The notes under the pieces are model-generated. The model searched no databases and had not been told where the DNA came from. It saw only the letters and a list, made by a program, of their open reading frames with translations. The position numbers and the translations under genes were made by a program. From positions 2,108,001-2,172,000 of the forward strand of contig NZ_CP159835.1 of the NCBI RefSeq assembly GCF_047731265.1: a stretch of DNA of 64,000 bases, given 5' to 3'. This document shows, piece after piece, positions 1 through 9,686 of this stretch (position 1 is the first letter of the stretch; the number at the start of each line of letters is the position of its first letter). This DNA comes from Patiriisocius sp047731265 (GTDB lineage Bacteria; Bacteroidota; Bacteroidia; Flavobacteriales; Flavobacteriaceae).

Positions 1-1
1 G

Positions 2-271
2 GCTCAATATTATGCTATTTTTAGACCTAAAGGGCTTCAAATGGCAGGCACCATATACTATAGGAGGTATTTTCGAAATTGGCTTTCGGCTAAAACCACA
101 TATACTGTAGATTCTTATTCGGCCACAAACATAGGTTTAGGGATTTCTGCAAATATGGGCAATGTAAATTTCTTTATTGCTGCAGATAATCTCCTATATT
201 ATACAAATCTTGCAAAAGCAAAAGGTGTATCTTTACAGCTAGGATTTACAATACTAGCAGACGAAAAATGA
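2..271 (+). CDS. C-terminal fragment of an outer-membrane protein (DUF5723-like)
   Basis: The reading frame is open from the left edge of the window, so only the last 89 residues are present. They show alternating polar and hydrophobic stretches such as GLGISANMGNVNFFIAADN and end in a strand-like segment, as in the closing part of a Bacteroidota outer-membrane beta barrel. The wording resembles DUF5723 family C-termini, but that is from memory. The stop codon overlaps the ATG of the next gene (ATGA), so the two are probably translated together. Confidence 0.55.
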   Translation, partial: AQYYAIFRPKGLQMAGTIYYRRYFRNWLSAKTTYTVDSYSATNIGLGISANMGNVNFFIAADNLLYYTNLAKAKGVSLQLGFTILADEK

Positions 272-1065
272 AACATAAGTTATTCTATTTTATTTTGGTG
301 ATAATGCTACAATCAGTGGTATTTGGGCAGACGGCTTTGGATAAATATAGCTACGTGGTAGTTCCAGAAGATTACACTTTTTTAACAGAGAAAGATAAAT
401 TTCAATTGAATTCTTTAACGAAATATCTTTTTGAAAAAAATGGATTCAACGCATACTATCAAAATGAACTTCCAGACGTTCGTAACTGCGATGGTTTAAG
501 GTCTGATGTTGAGTTTAAAAGTGGTTTTACCTTCACAAGAATGGTGATAGTACTTAAAGATTGTAAAGGAGAAGAAGTGTACCGCTCTGAGGAAGGAAGG
601 AGTAAGTTTAAAGAATTTAGAAAAGCATATCAAGATGCACTAAGAAAGGCTTTTGCTAGTATAGAGGATTTAAAAGTACAACAGTCAGCTATAGAAGTGA
701 GGCCAACACCTGAAGCTATTGATAAAATGAAAGGTTCTCCAACAGAGGACGCTGATGGCTGGAAAATTAAAAAAAATCTAAATACTGAAGCCTCTAGTCT
801 ATTGGCTGAGAATTATAGTCCACAATCGAAATATAGTAACTACGAATATAGGGGCTTGTCATATTTGTTGAAAAAAACAGAAGTAGGGTACACTCTTTTA
901 TCAGAGAATGATGATGATTTTACTACCATAGGCGAAATTAGACTGGAAAACGAAAAATATATTTTTACTTCAAAATCTGATGCTACAAAGGCAACTTTTA
1001 CTTCAGATAAGAATTTAGTGATAGGGTCTGGGGAACTACTTAAAATCTATACTTTCAAGAATTAG
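268..1065 (+). CDS. exported protein of unknown function
   Basis: The protein has 265 residues. Residues 1-20 form a signal peptide with a Lys-rich start and a hydrophobic core, probably cut before Gln21; there is no lipobox Cys, so it is likely periplasmic. The rest is soluble, rich in Lys and Glu, and has no motif I recognise. Two Cys residues at about 72 and 98 could form a disulfide. The start overlaps the end of the upstream barrel gene by four bases, which suggests coupled translation and a shared envelope role. The 3' end overlaps the convergent rarA gene by four bases. Confidence 0.7.
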   Translation: MKHKLFYFILVIMLQSVVFGQTALDKYSYVVVPEDYTFLTEKDKFQLNSLTKYLFEKNGFNAYYQNELPDVRNCDGLRSDVEFKSGFTFTRMVIVLKDCKGEEVYRSEEGRSKFKEFRKAYQDALRKAFASIEDLKVQQSAIEVRPTPEAIDKMKGSPTEDADGWKIKKNLNTEASSLLAENYSPQSKYSNYEYRGLSYLLKKTEVGYTLLSENDDDFTTIGEIRLENEKYIFTSKSDATKATFTSDKNLVIGSGELLKIYTFKN

Positions 1066-2360
1066 TAATCATACCTATCCTTCCAGAGTTTCTTTAAATA
1101 ATTTCTCAAGTGGTTTTCTTTTGGATTGTCTCCAGGGGTATAAAAAACGGTTCCTTTTATTTCTTCTGGTAAAAATTCATGAGGGACAAAGTTGTTCTCA
1201 TAATCGTGGGCATATTCATAGTTTTTGCCATACCCTAGCTCTTTCATTAATTTTGTAGGTGCATTTCTAATAGAAAGCGGTACCGAAAGATCACCTGTTT
1301 GTTTTACTAATTGTTGCGCGGTATTAATAGCTTTGTAGCTGGCATTACTTTTTGCCGAAGTTGCTAGGTAAATTACACATTGGCTTAAGATGATTCTTGC
1401 TTCCGGATATCCAATTGAAGTAACGGCCTGGAAAGTGCTCGTTGCTAATAATAAAGCATTAGGGTTGGCATTGCCAATATCTTCTGATGCTAAGATTAAA
1501 AGTCGGCGTGCTATAAACTTTACATCTTCACCACCTTCGATCATTCGTGCGAGCCAATATACAGCCGCATTTGGGTCGCTGCCGCGAATAGATTTTATAA
1601 ATGCTGAAATAATATCATAATGTTGTTCACCAGTTTTATCGTAAAGAACAGTGTTCTTTTGTACTTTATTTAAAACCATGGCATTAGTTACTGTTACAGT
1701 TGTTCGTTCATTAGAAGTGTTTTTTTGCACATCTGAAAGCACAACAAGCTCTAGCATATTCAATAATTTTCTTGCATCACCGCCAGAAAGTCTTATCAAG
1801 GCTTCGTCTTCTTTGATATTGATGTTATATTGCTTTAGTATGGCATCTTTCTCAATAGCACGTATTAATAAATCTCCAAGGTCTTTTCTAGTAAAAGATT
1901 TCAAAATATAGACCTGACAGCGGGATAAAAGGGCAGGAATTACTTCGAAACTAGGATTCTCAGTAGTTGCACCTATAAGGGTTACAAGGCCTTTTTCTAC
2001 CGCGCCTAATAAAGAATCTTGCTGTGATTTACTAAATCTATGAATCTCATCAATAAATAAAATGGGGTTTTTAGAAGTAAATAGGGTGTCTGCTTGCTTT
2101 GCTTTTTCAATAACTGCTCTTATTGCGGCAACACCACTGTCTATAGCGCTTAATTGATAAAATGGCCGCTCAGATTGAGAGGCTATTATCGTCGCTAGAG
2201 TAGTTTTTCCAGTACCTGGTGGTCCCCAAAAAATCATGGAAGAAAAAACACCGCTTTTTATCTGCTGCGTAAGTGCGCCATTATTACCTATTAAATGCTG
2301 CTGGCTTAGGTAGTCTTCTAATGTTAAGGGACGTATGCGCTCTGCTAAGGGAGTACTCAT
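1062..2360 (-). CDS. rarA: replication-associated recombination protein A (AAA+ ATPase)
   Basis: This 432-residue cytoplasmic ATPase belongs to the RarA/MgsA/WRNIP1 family, which acts at stalled replication forks and on SSB-coated DNA. The Walker A motif GPPGTGKTT lies at residues 46-54, Walker B ILFIDEIHRF at 100-109 and the sensor segment GATTENPSFEV at 130-140. The C-terminal half contains the family tetramerisation region, with the phrase ARMIEGGEDVKFIARRL. Length is normal for the family. It is transcribed divergently from the rhomboid gene, 83 bases away, and stands alone. Confidence 0.95.
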   Translation of the reverse strand: MSTPLAERIRPLTLEDYLSQQHLIGNNGALTQQIKSGVFSSMIFWGPPGTGKTTLATIIASQSERPFYQLSAIDSGVAAIRAVIEKAKQADTLFTSKNPILFIDEIHRFSKSQQDSLLGAVEKGLVTLIGATTENPSFEVIPALLSRCQVYILKSFTRKDLGDLLIRAIEKDAILKQYNINIKEDEALIRLSGGDARKLLNMLELVVLSDVQKNTSNERTTVTVTNAMVLNKVQKNTVLYDKTGEQHYDIISAFIKSIRGSDPNAAVYWLARMIEGGEDVKFIARRLLILASEDIGNANPNALLLATSTFQAVTSIGYPEARIILSQCVIYLATSAKSNASYKAINTAQQLVKQTGDLSVPLSIRNAPTKLMKELGYGKNYEYAHDYENNFVPHEFLPEEIKGTVFYTPGDNPKENHLRNYLKKLWKDRYDY

Positions 2361-2415
2361 TGATTTAAAATAGTTTTATCTTTAAACAAACTGCCAATTT
2401 ATCATTTTATAAAAA

Positions 2416-2423
2416 TAGGTTTG
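2416..2423 (+). promoter_or_regulatory. -7 box for the rhomboid gene
   Basis: TAGGTTTG matches the Bacteroidota -7 consensus TAnnTTTG and lies 20 bases upstream of the chosen ATG. No clear -33 TTG is present. Confidence 0.35.
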
Positions 2424-2443
2424 TTTTTTGATACTTGAGTGCT

Positions 2444-3220
2444 ATGACTAGCTCAAAAAAATTATATTTTTCGGAGGATGTTTTATTATATCCACTTTTG
2501 TTTGTCTTTATCCTTTGGGTTGTTTTCTGGATTGAAATTCGTTTTAATTTAGATTTTAATGTATATGGTATTCGACCGGAAAGGATAGTAGGCCTTCGAG
2601 GTATATTCTTTTCTCCATTTATCCACGGAAATCTTCAGCATCTATTTAACAATTCAATCCCTTTATTTGTATTGAGTGCAGGGCTTTTTTATTTTTATCG
2701 ATCCATAAGATGGAAGATTCTTATTTTGGGCATCATCGCCGTGGGTCTTATAACTTGGTTGATAGGCAGGCCTTCAAATCATATAGGAGCGAGTGGTATT
2801 ATATACTTATTAGCTTCGTTCCTTTTTTTTAAGGGTTTGTTTTCTAAACAATACCAACTTGTAGCCTTATCTTTTGCTGTTGTTTTTATATATGGAAGTC
2901 TGTTATGGTATGTTTTTCCTATAAATCCTTCTATTTCTTGGGAAGGACATTTAGCTGGTTTCACGGTAGGAGTGGTCTTTGCGCTCATATTTAAGAACAA
3001 AGATGTGGTCTCTAAAAAATATGAATGGGAACAAGAGGATTATGATCCAGCAAAAGATCCGTTTATGATGCAGTTTGATGAAAATGGTAACTTCATAGAA
3101 AGTCCCAAAGAGGAAATAAATAAAGTTACCCCAGGTAAAGAGCAACTAAGTACGACATTACTAGAAGAAGGCACCATTCATTATAGATATAAACCGAAGG
3201 GTGATATTGATTTAGATTAA
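2444..3220 (+). CDS. rhomboid family intramembrane serine protease
   Basis: This 258-residue membrane protein has about six transmembrane helices after a short cytoplasmic N-terminus, and a charged C-terminal tail of about 70 residues. The catalytic GASG serine is Ser117 and the partner histidine is His169 in EGHLAGF. The conserved His-rich loop HGNLQHLFNN (61-70) is intact, so it should be an active protease rather than an inactive homologue. A TTG three codons upstream is also in frame, but the ATG at 2444 gives the more usual N-terminus. The 3' end overlaps the convergent rlmB gene by nine bases. The substrate is unknown. Confidence 0.92.
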   Translation: MTSSKKLYFSEDVLLYPLLFVFILWVVFWIEIRFNLDFNVYGIRPERIVGLRGIFFSPFIHGNLQHLFNNSIPLFVLSAGLFYFYRSIRWKILILGIIAVGLITWLIGRPSNHIGASGIIYLLASFLFFKGLFSKQYQLVALSFAVVFIYGSLLWYVFPINPSISWEGHLAGFTVGVVFALIFKNKDVVSKKYEWEQEDYDPAKDPFMMQFDENGNFIESPKEEINKVTPGKEQLSTTLLEEGTIHYRYKPKGDIDLD

Positions 3221-3949
3221 TCGTTGTCTTATTACTTCATATAAAAATGCACCACAAGCGACCGATACGTTTAATGAATTAATTTTCCCTAATAGCGGTA
3301 GAGATGCTTTATCGTCAACAATATTTAAAACCGATTTGGAAACTCCTGTTCCTTCTGAACCCATTATTATGGCGGTAGATTGCTTAAAATTTATATCGTA
3401 TATAGTTTGTTCTGTTTTTTCGGTTGCAGCAACAGTTTTGATTCCACTTGCTTGTAGGTAATAGATTGCATCTTTGATATGATCTACTTTACAAATGGGA
3501 ATGTTAAATATTGCTCCTGCTGATGTTTTAACGGTATCACCACTAATGGGTGCGCCTCCTTTTTTCTGAATGATTACCGCACTCACGCCAGTACATTCTG
3601 CAGTTCTTAGGATGGCTCCAAAGTTTCTAACATCACTAATTTGATCAAGAACAAGAAATAGAGGTGTTTTATCGTTTGATAGAGCTGATTCCACAATATC
3701 CTCAAGAGAGACAAAACTAATAGGGGATATGATAGCTACAATACCTTGATGATTACTGCGACAAAGTTTGTCGAGTTTCTCAATTGGGACATAGTTTATG
3801 GTCGTATTTGTATCCTCTAAGTCCTTTACAATGTGCTCTAATTTAGGGTTGCTAGCTCCTTTTTGAAGATATACTTTATCAATAGTGTTTTTTGCCTTGA
3901 TAGCCTCAGCTACAGGGTAGATACCAAATACTAATGTTTCTTTATTCAT
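3212..3949 (-). CDS. rlmB: 23S rRNA (guanosine-2'-O-)-methyltransferase RlmB-type (SpoU/TrmH family)
   Basis: The 245-residue protein has an N-terminal substrate-binding domain (about 1-80, with RSNHQGIVA) and a C-terminal SPOUT methyltransferase domain. Motif 1 is LDQISDVRNFGAILRTA (101-117, with Asn109 and Arg115), motif 2 is IIMGSEGTGVS (194-204) and motif 3 is LPLLGKINSLNVSVA (217-231). By family it methylates a conserved guanosine in 23S rRNA. An upstream ATG adds nine residues, but MNKETLVFG is the usual start. It lies just after the terminator hairpin that closes the Sus genes, so it probably has its own promoter (TATTTTTA a few bases upstream). The exact target site is inferred. Confidence 0.88.
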   Translation of the reverse strand: MNKETLVFGIYPVAEAIKAKNTIDKVYLQKGASNPKLEHIVKDLEDTNTTINYVPIEKLDKLCRSNHQGIVAIISPISFVSLEDIVESALSNDKTPLFLVLDQISDVRNFGAILRTAECTGVSAVIIQKKGGAPISGDTVKTSAGAIFNIPICKVDHIKDAIYYLQASGIKTVAATEKTEQTIYDINFKQSTAIIMGSEGTGVSKSVLNIVDDKASLPLLGKINSLNVSVACGAFLYEVIRQRLI

Positions 3950-3963
3950 AGTGTAAAAATAAG

Positions 3964-3989
3964 AAACCATCCACACTAGTGGATGGTTT
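3964..3989 (-). terminator. terminator after the susCDE genes
   Basis: An 11-bp perfect stem (AAACCATCCAC pairing with GTGGATGGTTT) encloses the loop ACTA. On the minus strand it is followed by TCTTATTTTTA. It sits 26 bases past the lipoprotein stop codon and 15 bases before the rlmB start. Confidence 0.7.
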
Positions 3990-4014
3990 GCTTACATTTT
4001 ATATAAAAATAATT

Positions 4015-4596
4015 TTATTCTTCGGCATCGTCAAAAGTAACTTCATAGTTAAGTGCAGACAATAGTCCAGGTGCATCTAATAATACACCGTCTGTAAGAC
4101 CCCCATTATATGTTCCAGGAACATAATCTGGATCCTCTGGATCACTTGGAAATTCACCGCCCGGTCTTGAGATATCATAAACACGTCCATCAGTAGTTGT
4201 TACAGTACCTAAAAACTCGAAGCTATCTCCTTCTTCAAAAGTAGAAATGGGTACCTCAAATAAGCTAGCCATATCTGCCCCAGTAAAACTTACATCAAAA
4301 GGGAATGTTGTAGTAGATTTAAATACTAGTGTGTCAGCAGGTGCGCCTGTGAAATCTCCTATTACAGTGAGTGCAAAATTAGCTGCATTTTGATTAGGGT
4401 CTTCTACGGTTGCAACAAAGTTAGCACTAGTCGCTTCCGCTCCAGCATCAAATTCAGGCAAGCTCACAAATTTAATGAAACCACCATTTCCTAAAGCAGG
4501 AATACGGAATTTATCTTCGTCTTCGCAACTTGTAAATGTAAAAGCAGTAATAGCCGCAACAAATGCAAGAGAAAGTATTTTATTTATATTTTTCAT
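4015..4596 (-). CDS. SusE-like outer-membrane lipoprotein
   Basis: This 193-residue lipoprotein has a signal peptide ending in the lipobox FTSC, with acylated Cys24 followed by Glu-Asp-Glu-Asp, an acidic tract that fits the flavobacterial surface-export signal. The rest is acidic and probably beta-rich. It begins 26 bases after the susD stop codon and ends just before a terminator, so it is the third gene of the Sus operon. In such operons this position holds a surface glycan- or ligand-binding lipoprotein (SusE/SusF role). The sequence itself is not one I can place in a named family. Confidence 0.65.
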   Translation of the reverse strand: MKNINKILSLAFVAAITAFTFTSCEDEDKFRIPALGNGGFIKFVSLPEFDAGAEATSANFVATVEDPNQNAANFALTVIGDFTGAPADTLVFKSTTTFPFDVSFTGADMASLFEVPISTFEEGDSFEFLGTVTTTDGRVYDISRPGGEFPSDPEDPDYVPGTYNGGLTDGVLLDAPGLLSALNYEVTFDDAEE

Positions 4597-4622
4597 AATG
4601 TGATGTTTTTAAAATATGATTA

Positions 4623-6230
4623 TTAGTCAAGATCTGCAGGATTAGTATCCCAAAATACACGATCAGTATTACTGTTTTGAGTTATATTTGGATTTGCCGT
4701 TATTTCATCCGTAGGAAATCTGAAAGACCTTGGGAAGGTAGCTGCAGGGAAAATAGGTGCTTGTAAATTTGGAAGTGCAGTTCTCTTATAAAGATTATAA
4801 GGTTCAACACCATTACCAAATGACGCTAAGAACCACTCTCTAGCAACAATCGCTAATTTATCTGCCGATCCTGCTGCACTGTATTCAGTAGTAACTCTTG
4901 TAACATAAGCCTCTATATCTGATGAAGTAGCAGCAAAATCAGTACCATCTAAAGATGTTTCAGCATCGCCAAAAGTAGTTACTTTAGTCATACTTAAGCG
5001 AATACCTTGCTCTAATAAACCAGCAGCATCTCCGCCAGTATTTATGGTTAAAGCAGCTTCTGCTAATGCAAAATGCGTAAAAGATGAAGTGTAAATTGGG
5101 AATATCCCAGCACCGTCTAAAGTATTTGTAACATCTCTAGCTCTAACAAATTCATCTCTATCAAAAGCGCCTCCAGCTGGATAAACACCATACGTTGTTC
5201 TTCTAGCACCATCATTAGGAATACCTTCGTCATCTGCATGATCTCTTCCCCAGTACCCATTACCTACGTAGCAATAATCATAAGCTGGATTATCAGTACA
5301 AGGTAAGTTTGAACCTGACGGTTCACCAACTCTTTGACGATATACATAATATCTTAATCGAGGATCTGCAATGCCAGTTTCTTCAAAAGGAGCATCTCCA
5401 TTACCAGCATTTAAAAAATCGTAATATTGATTGCTCATATATGTACCAGCAGCGGCTAAATAATTATTTACATAAAATGGATGTCTCGATTCTGGAGCTA
5501 CTGCAAAAGTTCCATAATTATATTGAAAATCTTCTTCAAGAGTATCTATAATATTTTCACCTGCTAAAGAAGCAATCCCTGCAGCATTTCCAGTGTTAAG
5601 ATATGCTCTTAACTTTAAAGTATTGGCTAGGGCAATCCAATTGTCTTTTGAAAATTCATTATCAAAGTAAAGCTCAAATAGAGGTTGTACGTTGGTTTCC
5701 TGATTTAATAAAGCAATTGCAGAATCTATCAAATCAATTTGCGCAGCATATATAACAGCACCATCATCGGTCATTGGGGTAGGAAATTCTGATCCATTAG
5801 TAGCTTGTGAAAATGGAACATCACCCAAGTAATCTACTAACGTCATATACGTATATGCTTCTAGAATCCTAGCAACACCAACGTGATAAGGAATTCCAAC
5901 AGGATCATTTTCATTAATTTGCTCTAATAAGTCCACATCGACAAACATACCATAAGCAGCAGGCCACTCAAAAGCGAATGTGTTTTCATCAACAGCTTGG
6001 TTATAAGTTCCAAACATATTTGTCATTCTTGTAATTGCCATAGAAGGACCACTAAGTCCATTCATTATCTCCGAGAATGTTAACTCAACATTGTTTAAAA
6101 TAAAGTTTGGATCTGCAGACTCTATGTTAATGTTATTGGGGTCTTCTAATAAATCCAGTTCTGTTACTTCACAATTAGTGAAAAAAACAAACATTACTGA
6201 AAGTAGTGATATTTTAAAAATATTTTTCAT
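4623..6230 (-). CDS. SusD/RagB-like nutrient-binding lipoprotein
   Basis: The 535-residue protein has a lipoprotein signal peptide ending FFTNC (Cys20). The body matches the SusD-like_2 type: an N-terminal segment DPNNINIESADPNFIL, the phrase AYTYMTLVDYLGDVPFSQA (near residue 120) and a C-terminal block FPRSFRFPTDE. These lipoproteins sit as a lid on the paired SusC channel at the cell surface. It follows susC after 79 bases and precedes the small lipoprotein gene. No glycosidase or peptidase gene is adjacent, so the substrate cannot be named. Confidence 0.93.
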   Translation of the reverse strand: MKNIFKISLLSVMFVFFTNCEVTELDLLEDPNNINIESADPNFILNNVELTFSEIMNGLSGPSMAITRMTNMFGTYNQAVDENTFAFEWPAAYGMFVDVDLLEQINENDPVGIPYHVGVARILEAYTYMTLVDYLGDVPFSQATNGSEFPTPMTDDGAVIYAAQIDLIDSAIALLNQETNVQPLFELYFDNEFSKDNWIALANTLKLRAYLNTGNAAGIASLAGENIIDTLEEDFQYNYGTFAVAPESRHPFYVNNYLAAAGTYMSNQYYDFLNAGNGDAPFEETGIADPRLRYYVYRQRVGEPSGSNLPCTDNPAYDYCYVGNGYWGRDHADDEGIPNDGARRTTYGVYPAGGAFDRDEFVRARDVTNTLDGAGIFPIYTSSFTHFALAEAALTINTGGDAAGLLEQGIRLSMTKVTTFGDAETSLDGTDFAATSSDIEAYVTRVTTEYSAAGSADKLAIVAREWFLASFGNGVEPYNLYKRTALPNLQAPIFPAATFPRSFRFPTDEITANPNITQNSNTDRVFWDTNPADLD

Positions 6231-6266
6231 AATACTAGTTTTAATTTTTATGGTGTATATGAGTAT

Positions 6267-6297
6267 AACAAGGTGGAATTAAAATTACCACCTTGTT
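6267..6297 (-). other. intercistronic hairpin between susC and susD
   Basis: AACAAGGTGG pairs perfectly with CCACCTTGTT across an 11-base loop, in the gap between the susC stop and the susD start. On the minus strand the tail is not U-rich, so it looks more like an mRNA processing or stability element, or a weak attenuator, than a full terminator. Confidence 0.55.
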
Positions 6298-6309
6298 ATT
6301 ACACTTTTT

Positions 6310-9300
6310 TTAGAATGTTGCTTTTACGCTAAATGAGTAACGTCTAGTTGTTGGTCCTGTTTGAAATTCAAGTCCTTGACCATTACCAGTACCAGTACTT
6401 AATGCTTCTGGATCAATGTTAAATGCGGCAGGAATATTAAATGCTCTTACATAAAGGTTTTGACCTGAAAGAGAAAATGATACGTTTCCAAACGGGGTTC
6501 TATCTAACATTTTTTCAGATAAGGCGTAGGTAAAAGATGCTTCTCTTAAACGTAAGTGAGAAGCGTCGTATATTCCTTGTCCCGTTGGGTCAACTATATT
6601 GATAAAGTAAACATCATTTGCGCCAATTTGAATGTTATTCTCAATAAAATCACCATTACCATCCAATAATGCTTGTCCTGTATTTGGATTCGCTAAAATC
6701 CCAGGAATAACATAAGAACCTTCACGGTTGTCAACATTCACGGTGGTTACACCACGGCGAAAATATTGAGACGCAGTTTGAGAATAAATATCTCCACCGT
6801 GTGTGTATTCAACTTGGGCAGAAAATGAAACCTGCTTATACGTTAACGTGTGAATTGTCGCTATGTTCCAATCTGGATTTGGATCTCCAACGGTTTCAAT
6901 AGGTAAAGCTAAATCTGCTTCACTATTAATTATTTTACCATTGGTTGGGTTGATAAGTAATGTCCCTCCTACACCAATTCCAAAAGGATTTTCAGTACTA
7001 ACATTTGCTGGATCAAATCTTGCAGCATAACCACCTTTTATTACCCCTAAAGCTTCTCCTTCAGATGCAAAGTTTCCTAAGTTTGAGAAACCTGCAAATG
7101 CAAAGGCTTCTACAGCTCCAAGGTCATTTACTTGGTTTTCAAACGCTGTAAAGTTATTTCTTACATCCCAAGTAAAGTTTTCACTCTTTAATAAAGTAAA
7201 GTTTAAACCAATTTCTACACCTTGTATCTGGCTCTCTGCGATATTATCCTGAATAAAAGTAAAACCAGTAGATGGCGCTAAAGGACGACGAACGATTTGA
7301 TCTTCAATAATACGTCTGTACACCGTTGCATCTAAAGTTATACGTCTATTAAACATTTCTGCTTCTAAACCAAGTTCAAATTCTCTTTGAAGTTCTGGTT
7401 GCAAGTCAAGATTAGGTTGTGTTGCTGGTAATGAATTTGTAGTAACATTCCCTACTGGGTTAATCACATTAGCAGGGTCCGTAGAAAGGACTGCTCTTGT
7501 TTGATACGGTATTGGAAATCTTGCAGAGGTACCAAAACCTGCTCTTAATTTTAAGAAACCAAGTCCTTCTGCGCTACCTATACCATCAATTGAAGTAGGA
7601 ACAAATGCGAGCGATACTCCTGGGTAGAATAATGATCTATTCTCTTGTTCTAAAGTAGAAGCCCAATCGTTACGACCAGAAACTGTTAAGAACATAAAAC
7701 CATCATAATCAAAAGCAAATTCACCATATGCTCCCATTATATTGCGTTCTGATCGACGGTTTAATTGGCCTGCTACTGGATCTTGATTAGTTGTTGTTAA
7801 GAAGTTGTTGTGGTTAAAGAAACCAGCAACAATTTGATCTGTACTGGTAATACCAAATTGATCATACGTATCCCGACGTGCATTAAAACCCAATTGAGTC
7901 GTCATACTAAATTTGTCAGCAAGCTCAATATTATTGAAGCTAAAGTTTAAGTTATGATCGTAAATAAAATTTGTCCCTTCTGTAGTTCTTAAATATCCTA
8001 AATCATAAGGAGTTGTCGTTCCGCCTTTTCCAGCTCGAAATTCTTGAAATTCAGTATATGTATCAAGTCCAAATCTGTAAGATACTGTGATGTCATCAGA
8101 AATAGCAAAATTTGCAGCTAATTTACCAAAGAAACGGTTTGTTTTCTGCTCAGTACCAGCGTTTTCTAATAACCAATATGGATTGTCTTGATCGTCTCTA
8201 TAATAAATGTTTGCTCCTGTATTAGGATCTTCAAAAGGAAGGTTTCCTAAATCTAAGTTTCTTGGAAGAAATAACGTTCGAGTAAAAATAGATAAAGCTG
8301 ATGCTGCATTGTTTGCTGCAATAGGAGGTGTGTTTACACGAGTATTACTAAAGTTAGCAGTACCATCAAATGAAAATTTATTTGATAATTTAGTAGAACC
8401 ACCCAAACCAAGGTTGTAACGTGTAAGTCCATTGTTTCTAATAAAACCATCTTCAGTCGTGTAACCAAAGTTTATGTTATATCTAGTGTTACCATTGTCC
8501 CCAGGGGATCCAGCAACATTAACAGACATTCCTTGACCTAAACCAGTTCTAAAGAAATCTTCAACGTTATTAGGTGCTGCTTGATAAGGAATATCTAAAT
8601 CATCAAATTGAGGGAAGATATCTCCTAAATTAGCATACGGGTGAGCAATCATTTGATTGGAGTCAAAACGACCCCCCCAGTTTCCTACAAATCCAGGATT
8701 AGGGTTGTTGTCTGAACCTTGACCGTAGTCATTTTGATAATCTGCTAAGTTGTTAATTTGAGTAGTATATACTGTGCTTGAAACAGAAACTTCAAATTTC
8801 TTATTCAAGTCTTTACTACTACCATTCTTAGTGGTAATAATAACAACTCCGTTTCTACCTTGCTGACCATATAGTACAGCTGCACTTAAACCTTTAAGTA
8901 CTTCTACACTTTCAACGTTATTAGGGTCTAAATCTAGGAAACGACTACTGGTTACTGTATTACCTCCTGCAAATCCACCTTGTTGGTTTGAACCACCATC
9001 AAAAGGAACACCATCTACAATAAATAATGGTTGGTTGTCACCGTTAATAGAACTCTTACCACGAATGATAAAATTTGTTCCAGAACCGGTAGCTCCACTG
9101 TTTCCAACAATTTGTACACCAGCAACTTTTCCGTTTAGTGATCTTACCACGTCACTCTCTGGTTTATTTTCAATTGCTTCTGCATCAAGTGTGGTAACAG
9201 CATAACCCAAAGATTTTCGAGCTTTCGTTATACCTCCATATCCAGTAACAACAACAGTTTCAAGAGTTTCTCCTTCTTCCATTGTTACATTAAACCTGCT

Positions 9301-9567
9301 TGAAGAAGCAGTTACCGGTTTGTTTACCTTGTCAAAACCAACGTAACTGTATACAAGCGTTTGTCCTACAGCCGCAGAGATGGAATAATTTCCATCAAAA
9401 TCTGACTGAGTACCATTTGTTGTACCTTTTACGATAATGTTAACACCAGGTAGGGGTAGTCCTGAATTGTCAGTGACCGTACCGGTAATTGTTTTTTCTT
9501 GTGCGAACGTTAGTTGCACTACAAACGCCAATAATAGCGTCAAAATTCCACTAAACTTTGTTTTCAT
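6310..9567 (-). CDS. SusC/RagA-family TonB-linked outer-membrane transporter
   Basis: This 1085-residue channel protein has a signal peptide at 1-22 (cut after TFA), a carboxypeptidase-regulatory-like domain at about 26-97 (TGTVTDNSGLPLPGVNI), a TonB-box region ETVVVTGYG at about 103-111, a plug domain with RGKSSINGDNQPLFIVDGVPF-type sequence, and a long beta barrel ending in a Phe-terminated strand (SVKATF). With the SusD partner it imports oligomeric nutrients using TonB energy. An ATG ten codons upstream exists, but the signal peptide begins cleanly at MKTKFSG. No sigma/anti-sigma pair or enzyme gene is next to it. Confidence 0.95.
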   Translation of the reverse strand: MKTKFSGILTLLLAFVVQLTFAQEKTITGTVTDNSGLPLPGVNIIVKGTTNGTQSDFDGNYSISAAVGQTLVYSYVGFDKVNKPVTASSSRFNVTMEEGETLETVVVTGYGGITKARKSLGYAVTTLDAEAIENKPESDVVRSLNGKVAGVQIVGNSGATGSGTNFIIRGKSSINGDNQPLFIVDGVPFDGGSNQQGGFAGGNTVTSSRFLDLDPNNVESVEVLKGLSAAVLYGQQGRNGVVIITTKNGSSKDLNKKFEVSVSSTVYTTQINNLADYQNDYGQGSDNNPNPGFVGNWGGRFDSNQMIAHPYANLGDIFPQFDDLDIPYQAAPNNVEDFFRTGLGQGMSVNVAGSPGDNGNTRYNINFGYTTEDGFIRNNGLTRYNLGLGGSTKLSNKFSFDGTANFSNTRVNTPPIAANNAASALSIFTRTLFLPRNLDLGNLPFEDPNTGANIYYRDDQDNPYWLLENAGTEQKTNRFFGKLAANFAISDDITVSYRFGLDTYTEFQEFRAGKGGTTTPYDLGYLRTTEGTNFIYDHNLNFSFNNIELADKFSMTTQLGFNARRDTYDQFGITSTDQIVAGFFNHNNFLTTTNQDPVAGQLNRRSERNIMGAYGEFAFDYDGFMFLTVSGRNDWASTLEQENRSLFYPGVSLAFVPTSIDGIGSAEGLGFLKLRAGFGTSARFPIPYQTRAVLSTDPANVINPVGNVTTNSLPATQPNLDLQPELQREFELGLEAEMFNRRITLDATVYRRIIEDQIVRRPLAPSTGFTFIQDNIAESQIQGVEIGLNFTLLKSENFTWDVRNNFTAFENQVNDLGAVEAFAFAGFSNLGNFASEGEALGVIKGGYAARFDPANVSTENPFGIGVGGTLLINPTNGKIINSEADLALPIETVGDPNPDWNIATIHTLTYKQVSFSAQVEYTHGGDIYSQTASQYFRRGVTTVNVDNREGSYVIPGILANPNTGQALLDGNGDFIENNIQIGANDVYFINIVDPTGQGIYDASHLRLREASFTYALSEKMLDRTPFGNVSFSLSGQNLYVRAFNIPAAFNIDPEALSTGTGNGQGLEFQTGPTTRRYSFSVKATF

Positions 9568-9686
9568 TTTATAATTATTTGAATTAGCCAATGCCAAAAA
9601 TCACAATAAAATCTTAAATACACAACTAATTCAACTTAAAGTTTTGTTTTTTTTAAGATGTTTTTGTGCGTTTTATGGGCGTTTGT

